A DNA stretch of 41,771 nt from Alphaproteobacteria bacterium (GTDB lineage: Bacteria; Pseudomonadota; Alphaproteobacteria; Rickettsiales; JABCZZ01), in assembly GCA_013288985.1 (NCBI GenBank), contig JABDAT010000012.1, forward strand, positions 1 to 41,771, written 5' to 3'. Below the pieces are notes generated by a model that was not told the DNA's origin, searched no databases, and was given only the letters and a program-made list of their open reading frames with translations. A program made the position numbers and the translations under genes. Of this stretch, positions 24,253 through 33,578 are shown piece by piece. Each line of letters starts with the position of its first letter. Within the stretch, counting starts at the first letter, position 1.

Positions 24253-26553
24253 ATGGGACTTATCAATTCGCTCGCAAGTCCGTTTACTAATTTACTTGCT
24301 GGCTTGTCGGCGGTATCCGGCAACCAAGGAAAGAATGCTCAACAGGCAGGTTCACAACAGTTCCTGGATACAAATTTTGCGCTATACGATTCTGTAAATC
24401 CCATTAACAGAAAACAACGCCGTGTCATCCAATCCAAAGGCAAGCACAGGACAGGGATTCGCGTACGCGGCAAATTATGCACTATTGAAGAAGCCAGTGT
24501 ATTGGCAATAAAAGAACAGAATCTTGAAAATTTCCAGGCAGCAATAGACATTTACGATCTTATTCTCGCCAAAGTTCCGGATTATGTCGGAGTCTATAAT
24601 AACCGGGGCCTTGCTCTGCAGGCAATGAAGCGGTTTGATGAAGCGCTCATAAGCTACGATAAGGCCATAGCGCTCAGGCCCGATCATGTGATAATTCATT
24701 ACAACCGGGGAGTTACGCTCCAAGCAATGGGCCGGTTTGACGAGGCGCTCATGAGCTACGATGACGCGGTAGCGCTTAAGCCGGATTTTGCCGAGGCCTA
24801 TAGCAATCGCGGTAATATTTTGCAGGATATGCAGCGGTTTGACGATGCGCTTATCAGTTACAGCAAAGCTATAGAGATCAGGCCTGATTTTGCCGAAGCC
24901 TATAATAACCAGGGCAATATTCTGCAGGCAATGAAGCAGTTTGACGCGGCGCTTGCCAGTTATGAAAAAGCCATCATGTTCAAGCCTGATTATGCAGAGG
25001 CCTATTATAATCGGGGCAATACTTTACAGGACGTCAGGCGGTATAATAATGCGCTCATAAGCTACGACAAAGCTGTGGCGCTCAAATCTGACTATGCAGA
25101 AGCATATAACAGCCGCGGCAATGCCCTGCAGGAAATGGAACGATTTGGCGATGCACTTATCAGTTACGACAAGGCGATAACCCTTAAGCATGATTTCGCC
25201 GAAGCCTATAATAACCGCGGCAATAGTTTGCAGGAAATGAGGCGGTTTGATGATGCGCTGGCAAGCTACGACAAAGCCATCGCGCTCAAGCCTGATTTTG
25301 CCGAAGCGTATAATAATTACGGCGCCACTTTAGAGAAAATGAAGCTCTATGACGATGCGCTGGCAAATTACGACAAAGCCATAACGCTTAAGCCGGCTTA
25401 TGCGGATGCGTATAATAACCGGGGCAATACGCTGGTAAGCAAAGGCGATATGCAGTCTGCAGAAATCATGTTCCTGAAGGCGATTGATCTGAATCCGGCA
25501 TTTTCCAATCCCTTATTCAGCCTGTCCAATATCCGCAAATACCATGCTGCAGATCATGCGGATATACATAATATTCACACATTGCTGGGTAAACCCGATA
25601 CTTCATTGCGCGACAGGGAATATCTTTATTTTGCCCTGGGCAAAATCTATGATGATTGCGGTCTCTATGATGACGCGTTTGAATGTTATCGTCAGGCGAA
25701 CCGGATTCGTAATAGTACGGCTGCCTATAATCCCGGCAAGGTAACGGAAACTACCAATAGCATTATTGATGTTTTCACTAAGGAATTCCTGGCAGCGCCA
25801 TGCGCGTTTGCCTCCTCCAGCCGCTCGCCTTTATTCATCGTCGGCATGCCGAGGTCGGGCACGACGCTTATGGCCAATATATTATCCAACCACAGTTCCA
25901 TCGCAACGGCGGGGGAATTGCCTACCATTACAGAATTTACCCTGCGTCTGCCCGAGCTTATCCAAAACGGAGAGCTGTATCCGCAGGCGGTAAAACACAT
26001 TACTCCCGCCATTGCTTCCGGATTGATCCAGGATTATGAAAAACGCCTGAGGCGCGATATTGGCATGGCGGTTCCTCATGTCATTGATAAATATCCGCTG
26101 AATTTCAGGCATCTGGGATTCATCTCCATGCTGTTTCCCGAAGCCAAAATCATTCACTGTACGCGTCATCCCCTGGATACCGGGCTTTCCAATTATTTTC
26201 AGCGTTTTGCCCTTGATTACGATTACGCATTTGATCTGCAGAATATCGGCCATTTCTACGGAGAATATTCCAGGGTTATGCAGCATTGGCAGAAAGTGCT
26301 GCCTTTAAAAATGATCGAAGTCAGCTATGAAGACATGATCATGAATACCGAACCCATGGTGCGCAAAACATTGGACTTCCTGGGGCTCGAATGGGACGAG
26401 CGCTGCCTGGCTCCGCACACCAACCCTTGCGCGGTGGAAACGGCGAGCAACTGGCAGGTGCGCCAACCTATCTATAAGCAATCGGTGGAACGCTGGCGCC
26501 ATTATGAGAAGCACCTCGCGCCTTTGAGCGAAAGGCTAAGTAATAAAGTTTAG
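24253..26553 (+). CDS. TPR-repeat sulfotransferase fusion protein
   Basis: The 766-residue protein joins an N-terminal TPR array to a C-terminal sulfotransferase. Nine 34-residue TPR units run from residue 116 to about 421, of the form NNRGNxLQxMxRFDDALxSYDKAIxLKPDFAEAY, with a degenerate unit before them. The sulfotransferase domain (about 525-765) has the 5'-phosphosulfate loop GMPRSGTTLMANIL (about 530-543) and the 3'-phosphate-binding segment IIHCTRHPLDTGLSNYFQRF. The enzyme class uses PAPS. TPR-sulfotransferase fusions are common in alphaproteobacteria, but acceptors are mostly unknown. AAGGAG sets the start, and a sigma-54-like promoter precedes it. The nearby GT61 enzyme and acylation cluster suggest a surface-glycan or protein target. 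Confidence 0.88.
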   Translation: MGLINSLASPFTNLLAGLSAVSGNQGKNAQQAGSQQFLDTNFALYDSVNPINRKQRRVIQSKGKHRTGIRVRGKLCTIEEASVLAIKEQNLENFQAAIDIYDLILAKVPDYVGVYNNRGLALQAMKRFDEALISYDKAIALRPDHVIIHYNRGVTLQAMGRFDEALMSYDDAVALKPDFAEAYSNRGNILQDMQRFDDALISYSKAIEIRPDFAEAYNNQGNILQAMKQFDAALASYEKAIMFKPDYAEAYYNRGNTLQDVRRYNNALISYDKAVALKSDYAEAYNSRGNALQEMERFGDALISYDKAITLKHDFAEAYNNRGNSLQEMRRFDDALASYDKAIALKPDFAEAYNNYGATLEKMKLYDDALANYDKAITLKPAYADAYNNRGNTLVSKGDMQSAEIMFLKAIDLNPAFSNPLFSLSNIRKYHAADHADIHNIHTLLGKPDTSLRDREYLYFALGKIYDDCGLYDDAFECYRQANRIRNSTAAYNPGKVTETTNSIIDVFTKEFLAAPCAFASSSRSPLFIVGMPRSGTTLMANILSNHSSIATAGELPTITEFTLRLPELIQNGELYPQAVKHITPAIASGLIQDYEKRLRRDIGMAVPHVIDKYPLNFRHLGFISMLFPEAKIIHCTRHPLDTGLSNYFQRFALDYDYAFDLQNIGHFYGEYSRVMQHWQKVLPLKMIEVSYEDMIMNTEPMVRKTLDFLGLEWDERCLAPHTNPCAVETASNWQVRQPIYKQSVERWRHYEKHLAPLSERLSNKV
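24598..25515 (+). repeat. Nine tandem 102-nt coding repeats (TPR units)
   Basis: The DNA repeats with a 102-nt period. Phrases such as GCCGAAGCCTATAATAACC and GGCAATA recur in each unit with moderate base divergence. Units 3-7 are the most alike. The repeats stay in frame and encode TPR helices, so unequal crossing-over could change the number of units between strains. Confidence 0.85.
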
Positions 26554-26563
26554 TGGAAAAATC

Positions 26564-28207
26564 CTATACTTTCTTCCAGTCTGCTATTTTCCGCATAAGC
26601 AATCCCGATCCGTACAACACCACGCCTGTCAGCAATAAACATAAAATACGAACAATGGTGGGAACCGAGGCCGCGTCATAAAGCAATGCTTTTGCAGCGG
26701 CAAAGCTCAAAACAAGCAATGCGGATTTAGCCATCGCTTCATCTTTGCGTGCGAAGGCAAAAACCATAACGCCAACAGCATAGAATAACCATGAAGCCGA
26801 TACGGCAAGAGAGCCAGTGTCATGTGTTAAGCGGTATAATCCCAGTATTGCAAGTATATGTGCCGCGCCCAGTAATATGTTGCCATAGGTGTTTTTTGCA
26901 GCGAACGCAGAATTACCCGTTAGCAGCATAGTCCATAGGCTGGTTAACGCAGCAAAAGAAACAACAAGCCAGGAGAGTGTATCACCATCTATCAGATGAA
27001 ATACCATCTCTAAATATTCTATTACTAAAATGGCGAGGATAGCGAGCGCAGGAATAAAAAACACCCCCCTGCGTTTTTGCGCAGAAATTTGAAGCGGTGA
27101 GAACGCCGCGCCGAGCATAATTATAACAAACAGCCATGGCCTGGCGTTAGAGGGCAAAAGCTCAATATAGACGGAGTGAAAACAAACTATTGTTGCAAAG
27201 GCCAGAATTAATGTTTGGCTGCCAAGACCATCGGGGAAAAATCTTCTGGCTGAGAGATAAAATCCGATGAGCATGGCGGCAAATCCTAATGAAATCCAGG
27301 GAGCAGCGTCCGGATTAATGCGGTTAATGAAATAATATTCCATCGCATAAAATACAAATAATACAGGCAGGAAGCTGCGTGACTCATTTTCGCTAAGGGG
27401 CATATGATTCTTGGTGGTATAGAGATACGTGCCGGTGGAAAAAATTATAAAGTGACTAGCAAGAACGCCAGCTATGAGGCCATCTTTATCGATATCAAAT
27501 CCAACGAACGCAGTCATAAAAATAGCCAGATACGCTGATATCATCGTCAATAGGCGCGACTGTACGCCTACGGAGATAGCGGCAAACGAAAGAGAACAAA
27601 GCAGATAATAATACAGTGAAAATTCTGCTTCCGTATTTAATCCAAGAATTGCCGGTGCAATATAAGCACCCACTGCGGCAGTGATAGCATAGGCATCATG
27701 ACGGATTACTACATATAGCCTGATACACATGCCAGAAACCAAGGTGCTCAAGGCAAGTGCGCTTTCAAAAGAGATTAAGAAATAATAACGATGCGCTGCA
27801 AAAGCCGTGAGATAAAGCACAATAATGCCGGCACCCGGAAGCAACGCAGCGTAGTCGCGGTCTGATTTCATCAACATAAATCCGGCGCCAATCAGACTTA
27901 AGCCCAGTAATACAGCAAGGCCAATTTGCCGTGCAGGCGTCAACCACCCCGATTCAATGGAAAGCTTAATGATGAAACCGGCCGCCAATACAAAACAAAT
28001 AATAGAAATAATTCCAAGCCAGTTTCCGGGCTTCGTTTCATTGTAAGCTGGAGAGAATGTTTTTTGAGGGGAAGAAGGAGGGATTGCCTGTTGCCAGGGC
28101 CCGGTTGGCTGGCCTGCGGGTGGCGAAGATAATGTATGGTTACCCTCAATTCTGGAAAGACGCAGTTCAATGGATGCTAATCGTTCTTCAAGTTGCAATG
28201 AGTCCAT
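26564..28207 (-). CDS. DUF2339 polytopic membrane protein
   Basis: The 547-residue product begins with a short coiled coil (LEERLASIELRLSRIEG), a proline-rich linker (about 25-60) and then some 14-16 membrane helices with few soluble loops. The first hydrophobic block NWLGIISIICFVLAAGFIIKL followed by ARQIGLAVLLGLSLIGAGFML is typical of DUF2339 proteins, as is the motif LLPGAGIIVLYLTAFAAHRYY. The family's function is not established. AAGGAG lies before the ATG. It converges with the TPR-sulfotransferase gene across only 10 nt and no visible terminator. Confidence 0.85.
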   Translation of the reverse strand: MDSLQLEERLASIELRLSRIEGNHTLSSPPAGQPTGPWQQAIPPSSPQKTFSPAYNETKPGNWLGIISIICFVLAAGFIIKLSIESGWLTPARQIGLAVLLGLSLIGAGFMLMKSDRDYAALLPGAGIIVLYLTAFAAHRYYFLISFESALALSTLVSGMCIRLYVVIRHDAYAITAAVGAYIAPAILGLNTEAEFSLYYYLLCSLSFAAISVGVQSRLLTMISAYLAIFMTAFVGFDIDKDGLIAGVLASHFIIFSTGTYLYTTKNHMPLSENESRSFLPVLFVFYAMEYYFINRINPDAAPWISLGFAAMLIGFYLSARRFFPDGLGSQTLILAFATIVCFHSVYIELLPSNARPWLFVIIMLGAAFSPLQISAQKRRGVFFIPALAILAILVIEYLEMVFHLIDGDTLSWLVVSFAALTSLWTMLLTGNSAFAAKNTYGNILLGAAHILAILGLYRLTHDTGSLAVSASWLFYAVGVMVFAFARKDEAMAKSALLVLSFAAAKALLYDAASVPTIVRILCLLLTGVVLYGSGLLMRKIADWKKV

Positions 28208-28322
28208 ATATCCGTCTCCTTATGCACAAGTAATTGAGTGAATTAATCCAATAACATGATTGGTTATACGCGGCAATGGCAAGAAGGAGTTGTTTCTATG
28301 CCGATTCAGTATCAAAGAATAA

Positions 28323-28399
28323 TGGTGCACCCGGCGGGATTTGAACCCACAACCCTTGCCTTCGGAGGGCAATACTCTATCCAATTGAGCTACGGGTGC
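28323..28399 (-). tRNA. tRNA-Arg (anticodon CCG)
   Basis: The 77-nt cloverleaf on the minus strand has acceptor GCACCCG/CGGGTGC, a D arm AGCTCAATTGGATAGAGT, anticodon stem TTGCC/GGCAA around loop CTCCGAA, T arm GTGGG/CCCGC with TTCAAAT, discriminator A and encoded CCA. The anticodon CCG reads CGG arginine codons. Confidence 0.97.
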
Positions 28400-28471
28400 A
28401 TTGTAGCCGCAGTATTAGAACATGCGGGTTCGATTATCCAGCCTATTTTAGCTGACAGGCTGCTTAAGCGT

Positions 28472-28894
28472 CTATTTGGGTGGCAGCATGCCTGTGCGCA
28501 AAGTGCCTCTTACCACGGTTATATTATCTTGGTTAACTATTGTCGCTTTCGTTTCTATATAGCGCAAAAGACTGTGCACCGAGGTTATTTCACCCGTGAT
28601 GGTAAGCGTATCATTGGCAAATACAGGATGGTGAAAATGCATATCCACTCCTTGCGAGAGGGCATATTTCCCCGGCAGATAAAGCCCGGCAAGCTCAGAG
28701 AGAAAAGAACCCACCAGCAGGCCGTGGGCCAATTTGCCGGGATACCCTTGCTCGCGGGCGAAAGCATCATCGGTGTGAAGGGGGCTGACATCACCGCTTA
28801 GCTCTGCAAACTGCTTCATCATCGCCTCAGTGATGGTGCGCGTGAAGCGATGTGCCATACCTGCTTTAAGCTCTTCAATAGTATATGCGTGCAT
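28472..28894 (-). CDS. MaoC-like hot-dog dehydratase
   Basis: The 140-residue protein has the MaoC/R-specific enoyl-hydratase hot-dog fold. The hydratase motif with Asp and His is present in [17 protein letters not shown]. The next segment, [23 protein letters not shown], and the C-terminal strand [17 protein letters not shown] are typical. The enzyme class adds water to trans-2-enoyl thioesters or acts as a thioesterase-like relative. It follows the ACP gene after 5 nt as the last gene of the acylation cluster, so the substrate may be an ACP thioester rather than CoA; that is inference. tRNA-Arg(CCG) lies 73 nt downstream. Confidence 0.85.
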   Translation of the reverse strand: MHAYTIEELKAGMAHRFTRTITEAMMKQFAELSGDVSPLHTDDAFAREQGYPGKLAHGLLVGSFLSELAGLYLPGKYALSQGVDMHFHHPVFANDTLTITGEITSVHSLLRYIETKATIVNQDNITVVRGTLRTGMLPPK

Positions 28895-28899
28895 AAGTT

Positions 28900-29139
28900 C
28901 TAGGCCATTTTATCGGTTATGATATCCATGATGGCTCCTACATTGTGAAGCTGCGGATAGTGCGCAAGCGAAAAATGGAAATTAAATTCCTGCTCAATCG
29001 CCACTATAAGGCGGATATGGGTAAGCGAATCCCACTGCGCGATGTCATCGGCGGTCATTTCCCGCTTCAATACGATATCGCTGCGATCAAACACTTCATG
29101 AAAAATATGCGTGAGGCGCGTTTCCATGTTCATATTCAT
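28900..29139 (-). CDS. Dedicated acyl carrier protein
   Basis: The 79-residue protein is a stand-alone carrier domain. The phosphopantetheine serine is S38 in AQWDSLTHIRLIVAIEQEFNFHF, in place of the DSLxxVE motif of the fatty-acid ACP. The His at DSLTH and the sequence after it resemble carrier proteins of polyketide, capsule and dlt-like systems rather than AcpP. It overlaps the methyltransferase gene by 4 nt and precedes the MaoC gene by 5 nt. It therefore belongs to this operon and probably carries an acyl group to the MBOAT enzyme or a partner. Confidence 0.9.
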   Translation of the reverse strand: MNMNMETRLTHIFHEVFDRSDIVLKREMTADDIAQWDSLTHIRLIVAIEQEFNFHFSLAHYPQLHNVGAIMDIITDKMA

Positions 29140-30044
29140 GCTTTCTCAAGTAACGTTGCGTACAGTATATCGAGTTTATTTTTCTCTATATACTCTAACG
29201 GTTTATTCTCTGACGGCGCAATTAATTCCCGCAGGATGCGAAAGCCCGAATCATGAATAAGCGATCGAATGTCCTCTATAGTGTGAAACAGGTATACATG
29301 ATCAATGGCGGGGCAATTCGCGCAGGTAGAGAGATAAAGAAACCCGTCATCCGCCAGCAGCCCATGCAGAGTTTTTAAAATCTGCGAAGGGGATTCCACA
29401 TGTTCCAGCACCTCGCCCATGCCGATAAAATCATAAGGCTCTGCGGCAGCGTGGCAGGCAATATCGCTTTCGATAAAGCGCATCTGTTGCGTAGCGGGAC
29501 CATTTGTTGCAAGGAGCAGTTTTTGCGCAAATGCGATGGAAACAGGGCTGATATCGACAATATCAATCGTTGCTTTTGCTGTGATGTGGTTCGCTAAGAT
29601 ACTCGCAAAAATACCCAGCCCTGATCCCACTTCCAGAAACCGTCCGGAAGTGTTTTGCGCATTCACGCATTGTTTATAGAATTCCAGCAACTGATATTGT
29701 GCGGGCCAGAGGTAATGCGACACGGCCAGGCCCAGTATATGCGGCAGCATCTGCTGGCTATTGAGATAAATTTGTTCCTTCACTGCATTCTGGCTGGTGC
29801 AGGGATAACGGCCGGTGCGTGTGAATTGCACGCGGCAATAGGCCATTTCATCAAGCACGTGCAAATAGGCTGCTGCCAGTCCCGCAATCCCGCCAATCTC
29901 AGGTGTTTCCCATAAAAAATTATACGCAGTGAGAAAATTTCCTAATGCCGTGCGGGCCTCGGGAACGCGGGCAAAGAATGCGCCGATTTTTTTCTGCTGT
30001 CCAGGGTTTCTGGCATAAATATGAGAAAGAAATGTATCAATCAC
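29136..30044 (-). CDS. Class I SAM-dependent methyltransferase
   Basis: The 302-residue protein has a helical N-terminal half (about 1-125) and a Rossmann methyltransferase domain (about 130-290). Motif I is FLEVGSGLGIFASIL, followed by the acidic DIVDISPVSIAFAQK, motif II/III as YDFIGMGEVLEHVESP, and the late DDGFLYLSTCAN. The frame opens with GTG, preceded closely by AGG; a different start remains possible. Its 3' end overlaps the ACP start by 4 nt. The substrate cannot be told. In this operon it may methylate an acyl-ACP, a sugar or a peptide. Confidence 0.8.
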   Translation of the reverse strand: MIDTFLSHIYARNPGQQKKIGAFFARVPEARTALGNFLTAYNFLWETPEIGGIAGLAAAYLHVLDEMAYCRVQFTRTGRYPCTSQNAVKEQIYLNSQQMLPHILGLAVSHYLWPAQYQLLEFYKQCVNAQNTSGRFLEVGSGLGIFASILANHITAKATIDIVDISPVSIAFAQKLLLATNGPATQQMRFIESDIACHAAAEPYDFIGMGEVLEHVESPSQILKTLHGLLADDGFLYLSTCANCPAIDHVYLFHTIEDIRSLIHDSGFRILRELIAPSENKPLEYIEKNKLDILYATLLEKA

Positions 30045-30119
30045 CGCCTGTCATCCACACTATAATGCTGCGCGCTTAATGTATTCATTTTGGCGGGATA
30101 AAATATGATACGCATAATA

Positions 30120-31163
30120 CTAACGCAATATTTGCTGAATGACGATATCAGGCTTTTCCTGTGCGATAATATCCCAGTCTATGGTGTTGGCCCAGTGATA
30201 ATACGTGCGGCCAAAATGTTCCGCGACCCAAGGTTTCAATGGCTCAAACATAGACGATTGAAAGATAACAGCGTGTGGTAATGCACTATTGTCCTGCATG
30301 TAGATTTCATCGGCAGTATTATAATGCCACATCGGCAGAACAAGGTTTTTGTTGATGTCGATGCGTTGCGCCCGCTTAGAAGGCTTAAGGACATAAAAAG
30401 TATCTGTCTCCGTAAAAGGAAGCTTCTGTGTTATATTTTCAAGCGTAGGCGGTGCAGAGAATGTTCTTTCCTCCAACAAGAAATCTGACGCGTTTGATGC
30501 GTCTGGAATAGTCAATTTCTGGCTAAGCGCATGAATGAGCGTCTGGTACGCTGCAAAAGCGCCGGTATTATTCCAATGTATATCTGTAATGTAAAATGAA
30601 TGATGCTGCGCTTGTGAAAGGCGCATAGCGTTGAATAGATCGACAATCCATAGATCGGGAACCTGATGATGTAATGCGTCACTGTAATTATTGCGCACAA
30701 AAGCATTGCCGCATTTGAGGCTTTGCATGATTTCATTTTTGGTTGGAACAATCATCACCACATATTTTATATGCTGTTTGCCCAGCCGCGCCTGATTTTT
30801 GGCAAATTGCAATGCCTCCTGCGCAAAGTCATCCTTATAAAAGCCACTGTAATCACATAAAGGCGGCGGCTCTTTGGGCAGTATAAGCGAGGGGTGATGA
30901 GAATCCAGCCAATAGATGCGAATTGCAGTATCAATGGAAGCCAGCCAGTCACGCAATCCAAAATTCGTATCATAGTAATGCTGCAGCGCCAGCTTATATG
31001 CGTCAATATCTGTCGAAGCGCCGGAATAAACGGGCCATGATGCTTTTCCGCTCGGCATATGCAGTGATGCAGGGGGATGTATATCCGCCATCTGAACGGC
31101 AAGCGGCAGCCAGAGGCATAATAGAAACCCCACGAAAAAGATGATATTGCAGCGGGGCTTCAT
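30120..31163 (-). CDS. AlgX/AlgJ-like SGNH hydrolase-type acetyl/acyltransferase
   Basis: The 347-residue protein has an N-terminal membrane or signal anchor (about 5-24). An SGNH-like extracytoplasmic domain follows with the diagnostic YITDIHWNNTGAFAAY (D194, H196), the D-x-H site of AlgJ/AlgX/DHHW proteins. Other matches are YVVMIVPTKNEIM and an AVIFQSSMF strand near 305, where family members normally have GDS, so the serine context is altered. The gene starts 2 nt after the MBOAT gene. In alginate O-acetylation an MBOAT passes the acyl group across the membrane to such a protein, which suggests the same relay here. Confidence 0.78.
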   Translation of the reverse strand: MKPRCNIIFFVGFLLCLWLPLAVQMADIHPPASLHMPSGKASWPVYSGASTDIDAYKLALQHYYDTNFGLRDWLASIDTAIRIYWLDSHHPSLILPKEPPPLCDYSGFYKDDFAQEALQFAKNQARLGKQHIKYVVMIVPTKNEIMQSLKCGNAFVRNNYSDALHHQVPDLWIVDLFNAMRLSQAQHHSFYITDIHWNNTGAFAAYQTLIHALSQKLTIPDASNASDFLLEERTFSAPPTLENITQKLPFTETDTFYVLKPSKRAQRIDINKNLVLPMWHYNTADEIYMQDNSALPHAVIFQSSMFEPLKPWVAEHFGRTYYHWANTIDWDIIAQEKPDIVIQQILR

Positions 31164-31165
31164 AA

Positions 31166-32614
31166 TTAATATCGGAAATAAATAAAATTATCGATGGTTT
31201 GAGAAGCAATAGAAGCAGCGCTCAGAAAGAATATCAGCACCAATCCCGCATCACGGATAAAATGCAGCCGGCTTATGCATTGTGGATGCGCCCCATATTT
31301 TGCTTCGGCTTCCTTGAAGGCCAGCGTGAACAACGGGGTAGAAGCGAGAATGCCTGCAAAAAAACATAGATAAAGCTCTGCATCCGCAGGATAGGCAAAG
31401 ATATCCACATGATGCGACGAGCCCAGCATAATAGAGAGAAAACCCACTGCCTGCGCCATATTGTCTACACGGAACAGGACGCATAGCAGAATCCAGAGAA
31501 TTAGGGTGTAGAGATGCCTGAAGAAAATCGGGAGCCGTTTAATGGGGCTGCTGTAATAATTTTCTATAAAAACCACGCCGCCATTGATGATGCCAAAAAT
31601 AAGAAAATGCCATGCGGCGCCGTGCCATAATCCTATGGCCATAAATGTAAGAAATACAGGAAGTGCCTGTACCCAAATATGCAGATGTCCGCGGTGCGTA
31701 CGCATGCAATGCAGCGCCAGCGGTGTATAAAAATAGTCCCGCACCAGGCTGGTCAAACTGATATGCCAGCGCTTCCAGAGCTCTGTAAGAGAGGCGGCAA
31801 TATAAGGATAACGGAAATTTTCCTTGAAATGAAATCCGAATATGCGGGCGAGGCCAATGGCCATGTCGGAATATCCGGAAAAATCAAAATAAATTTGCAG
31901 GCTAAAGCAAACAGTTCCGAGCCATGCGGTATAGAAAGTGAGTGCTCCGGGAGGAAAGCGAAAAAGCAGATCCGTTACGAATCCGAACTGTTGTGCAAGT
32001 AATACTTTCTTGCCAAGCCCAATAATGAAACGGCGCGCGCCCTCTGCCACATCGCTGGCGCTAATGCTTCGGTGGTTAATCTGATCAATAATGTCTTCGT
32101 AACGGACAATAGGGCCCATAAGCAATTGAGGAAAAAAGCAGAAATACAGTGCCAATTTAAGAATATTTATCTGCGCGTTATTCTTGCGGGTATAAACATT
32201 GACGAGATAAATGATGGCATGAAAAGTAAAAAAAGATATTCCGAGAGGATAGTGTATCGGGGCAACAAAAATGCCTGCAGCACCCAGAAAATGAAGGACG
32301 ACATTAAGATTATCCGCCAGGAAATTAGTGTATTTGTACGCGGAAAGCATGAGAAGATTGCAGGCGACTCCTACAATAAATGCCGGTTTTCGTAAATGTT
32401 CCTGCAGGTGCTGTAATAACCGTCCGAGGAGATAATTAAACAGCACCGAGGCGAGTAACAGCAGAACATACAGTCCCTCTCCCCAGGCGTAAAATATCAG
32501 GCTTACGATTAATAAAAATACGTTTTGCAGGGTGGACGAACGCGGAAGCAGAAAGAAGCTTGTTAAAACCAGGGGCAGGAAGAAAAATAAAAAAAGGGGA
32601 GTGCTAAACAGCAT
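31166..32614 (-). CDS. MBOAT O-acyltransferase, AlgI/PatA-like
   Basis: The 482-residue integral membrane protein (from MLFSTPLFLFFFLPL) has the MBOAT marks. ALYFCFFPQLLMGPIVRYEDI is followed by the central YFDFSGYSDMAIGLARIFGFHFKENFRYPY, TELWKRWHISLTSLVRDYFY and the catalytic histidine in AIGLWHGAAWHFLIFG (H331). These are typical of AlgI, PatA and DltB-like enzymes that carry acyl groups through the membrane. A longer reading from a TTG 14 codons earlier adds unrelated residues and has no Shine-Dalgarno, so I use the ATG. The next gene is an SGNH protein, followed by a methyltransferase, an ACP and a MaoC protein. Confidence 0.93.
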   Translation of the reverse strand: MLFSTPLFLFFFLPLVLTSFFLLPRSSTLQNVFLLIVSLIFYAWGEGLYVLLLLASVLFNYLLGRLLQHLQEHLRKPAFIVGVACNLLMLSAYKYTNFLADNLNVVLHFLGAAGIFVAPIHYPLGISFFTFHAIIYLVNVYTRKNNAQINILKLALYFCFFPQLLMGPIVRYEDIIDQINHRSISASDVAEGARRFIIGLGKKVLLAQQFGFVTDLLFRFPPGALTFYTAWLGTVCFSLQIYFDFSGYSDMAIGLARIFGFHFKENFRYPYIAASLTELWKRWHISLTSLVRDYFYTPLALHCMRTHRGHLHIWVQALPVFLTFMAIGLWHGAAWHFLIFGIINGGVVFIENYYSSPIKRLPIFFRHLYTLILWILLCVLFRVDNMAQAVGFLSIMLGSSHHVDIFAYPADAELYLCFFAGILASTPLFTLAFKEAEAKYGAHPQCISRLHFIRDAGLVLIFFLSAASIASQTIDNFIYFRY

Positions 32615-32716
32615 ATATCGACAAACACCGCGTAGATGAAGGCCTAACCTAGCCAATAATATTGGATAACACTAGGGTTTGTTTTAATGGATTGCCGGTT
32701 AATATCAGTATTTTTA

Positions 32717-33577
32717 CTACTGAAATTTGAATGACAATGCGCAGGTTGTGGAAGAACCGCTTCTGTATCCAACACAGTAGCTCATAGGTGTTGTGGTAAA
32801 GTCAATGCATGTGCTGCTATTGCATGCGCCGCTGGTATAGGGAGAATTAATCAAGTTAGCGCCGGATATATAATAGGATATCACAGTGCCGGAAAATGGA
32901 AGCCCATCATCAATCTTTGCATCCATGTTATAGGCCTGCCTGACAGTGAGTGTGCTAGAGCTTGTGGACATTTGTCCGGAAGTTATTGAATTAACCGTTG
33001 CCAAACCAAAATAATTCCCACTCAGGCCCGCAATTCCAACACTTGCCGTCTGATTATATTCATATACATATATGTAAGCATTGGCGCCTACTTTTGCCGC
33101 AGGCATATAATTAGCAATCTGGGTTGAGCTGGCGGTTGTGGTACCCGCTTCTGTTGCTGTTATAAAACTGCCGTCGATTAAACCGCCGGCAACAGGGCTG
33201 CTTAGATCGACCCAGAACATTCCTGTCTCACCCTGGCCCTGCTGCAGTTTATGGGCTATGGTATCGGTGGCGCCGCCATCTAACACGCCATTGCTGTCAC
33301 CCTGGCCGCTCCCTCCGCGGGCCGTAGAGAAACCAAAGGTGGTGGCAGTGCTTGAATCCATATCTCCAGGCAATGCGTTATACTTCACGCGAAAGGTATT
33401 AACTGCTCTGTTGAATTTTTCAAGTTGAGTAATTTGAGCGCGAACAGCAGCGGCCTGAATGAGATCCTGACCAACCAGTATGCCGCCGACGATAAGCCCG
33501 ATGATTACCATCACAATCGAAAGTTCGATAAGGGTAAAACCACCTTGTTTAGTATTCCGATAGCTTTGTAATAACAT
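32717..33577 (-). CDS. Type IV pilin/pseudopilin-like prepilin
   Basis: The product carries the class III signal KQGGFTLIELSIVMVIIGLIVGGILVGQ, with the prepilin peptidase site between G and F and the N-methylated Phe and Glu5 in place. A helix follows (AAAVRAQITQLEKFNRAVNTF), then YNALPGDM and a Ser/Thr/Gly-rich C-terminal domain with two cysteine pairs (CNSSTC, then C...C near the end). I chose the ATG giving a 13-residue leader (MLLQSYRNTKQGG) because the upstream small ORF stops one nt before it. A start 8 codons earlier is also open. No other pilus gene is in view, so its machinery lies elsewhere. Confidence 0.85.
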   Translation of the reverse strand: MLLQSYRNTKQGGFTLIELSIVMVIIGLIVGGILVGQDLIQAAAVRAQITQLEKFNRAVNTFRVKYNALPGDMDSSTATTFGFSTARGGSGQGDSNGVLDGGATDTIAHKLQQGQGETGMFWVDLSSPVAGGLIDGSFITATEAGTTTASSTQIANYMPAAKVGANAYIYVYEYNQTASVGIAGLSGNYFGLATVNSITSGQMSTSSSTLTVRQAYNMDAKIDDGLPFSGTVISYYISGANLINSPYTSGACNSSTCIDFTTTPMSYCVGYRSGSSTTCALSFKFQ

Positions 33578-33578
33578 A

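Noticed and set aside
24598-25515. Regular repeats considered as a CRISPR array
   Set aside because: The period is 102 nt without unique spacers, and the repeats are in frame and encode TPR units.
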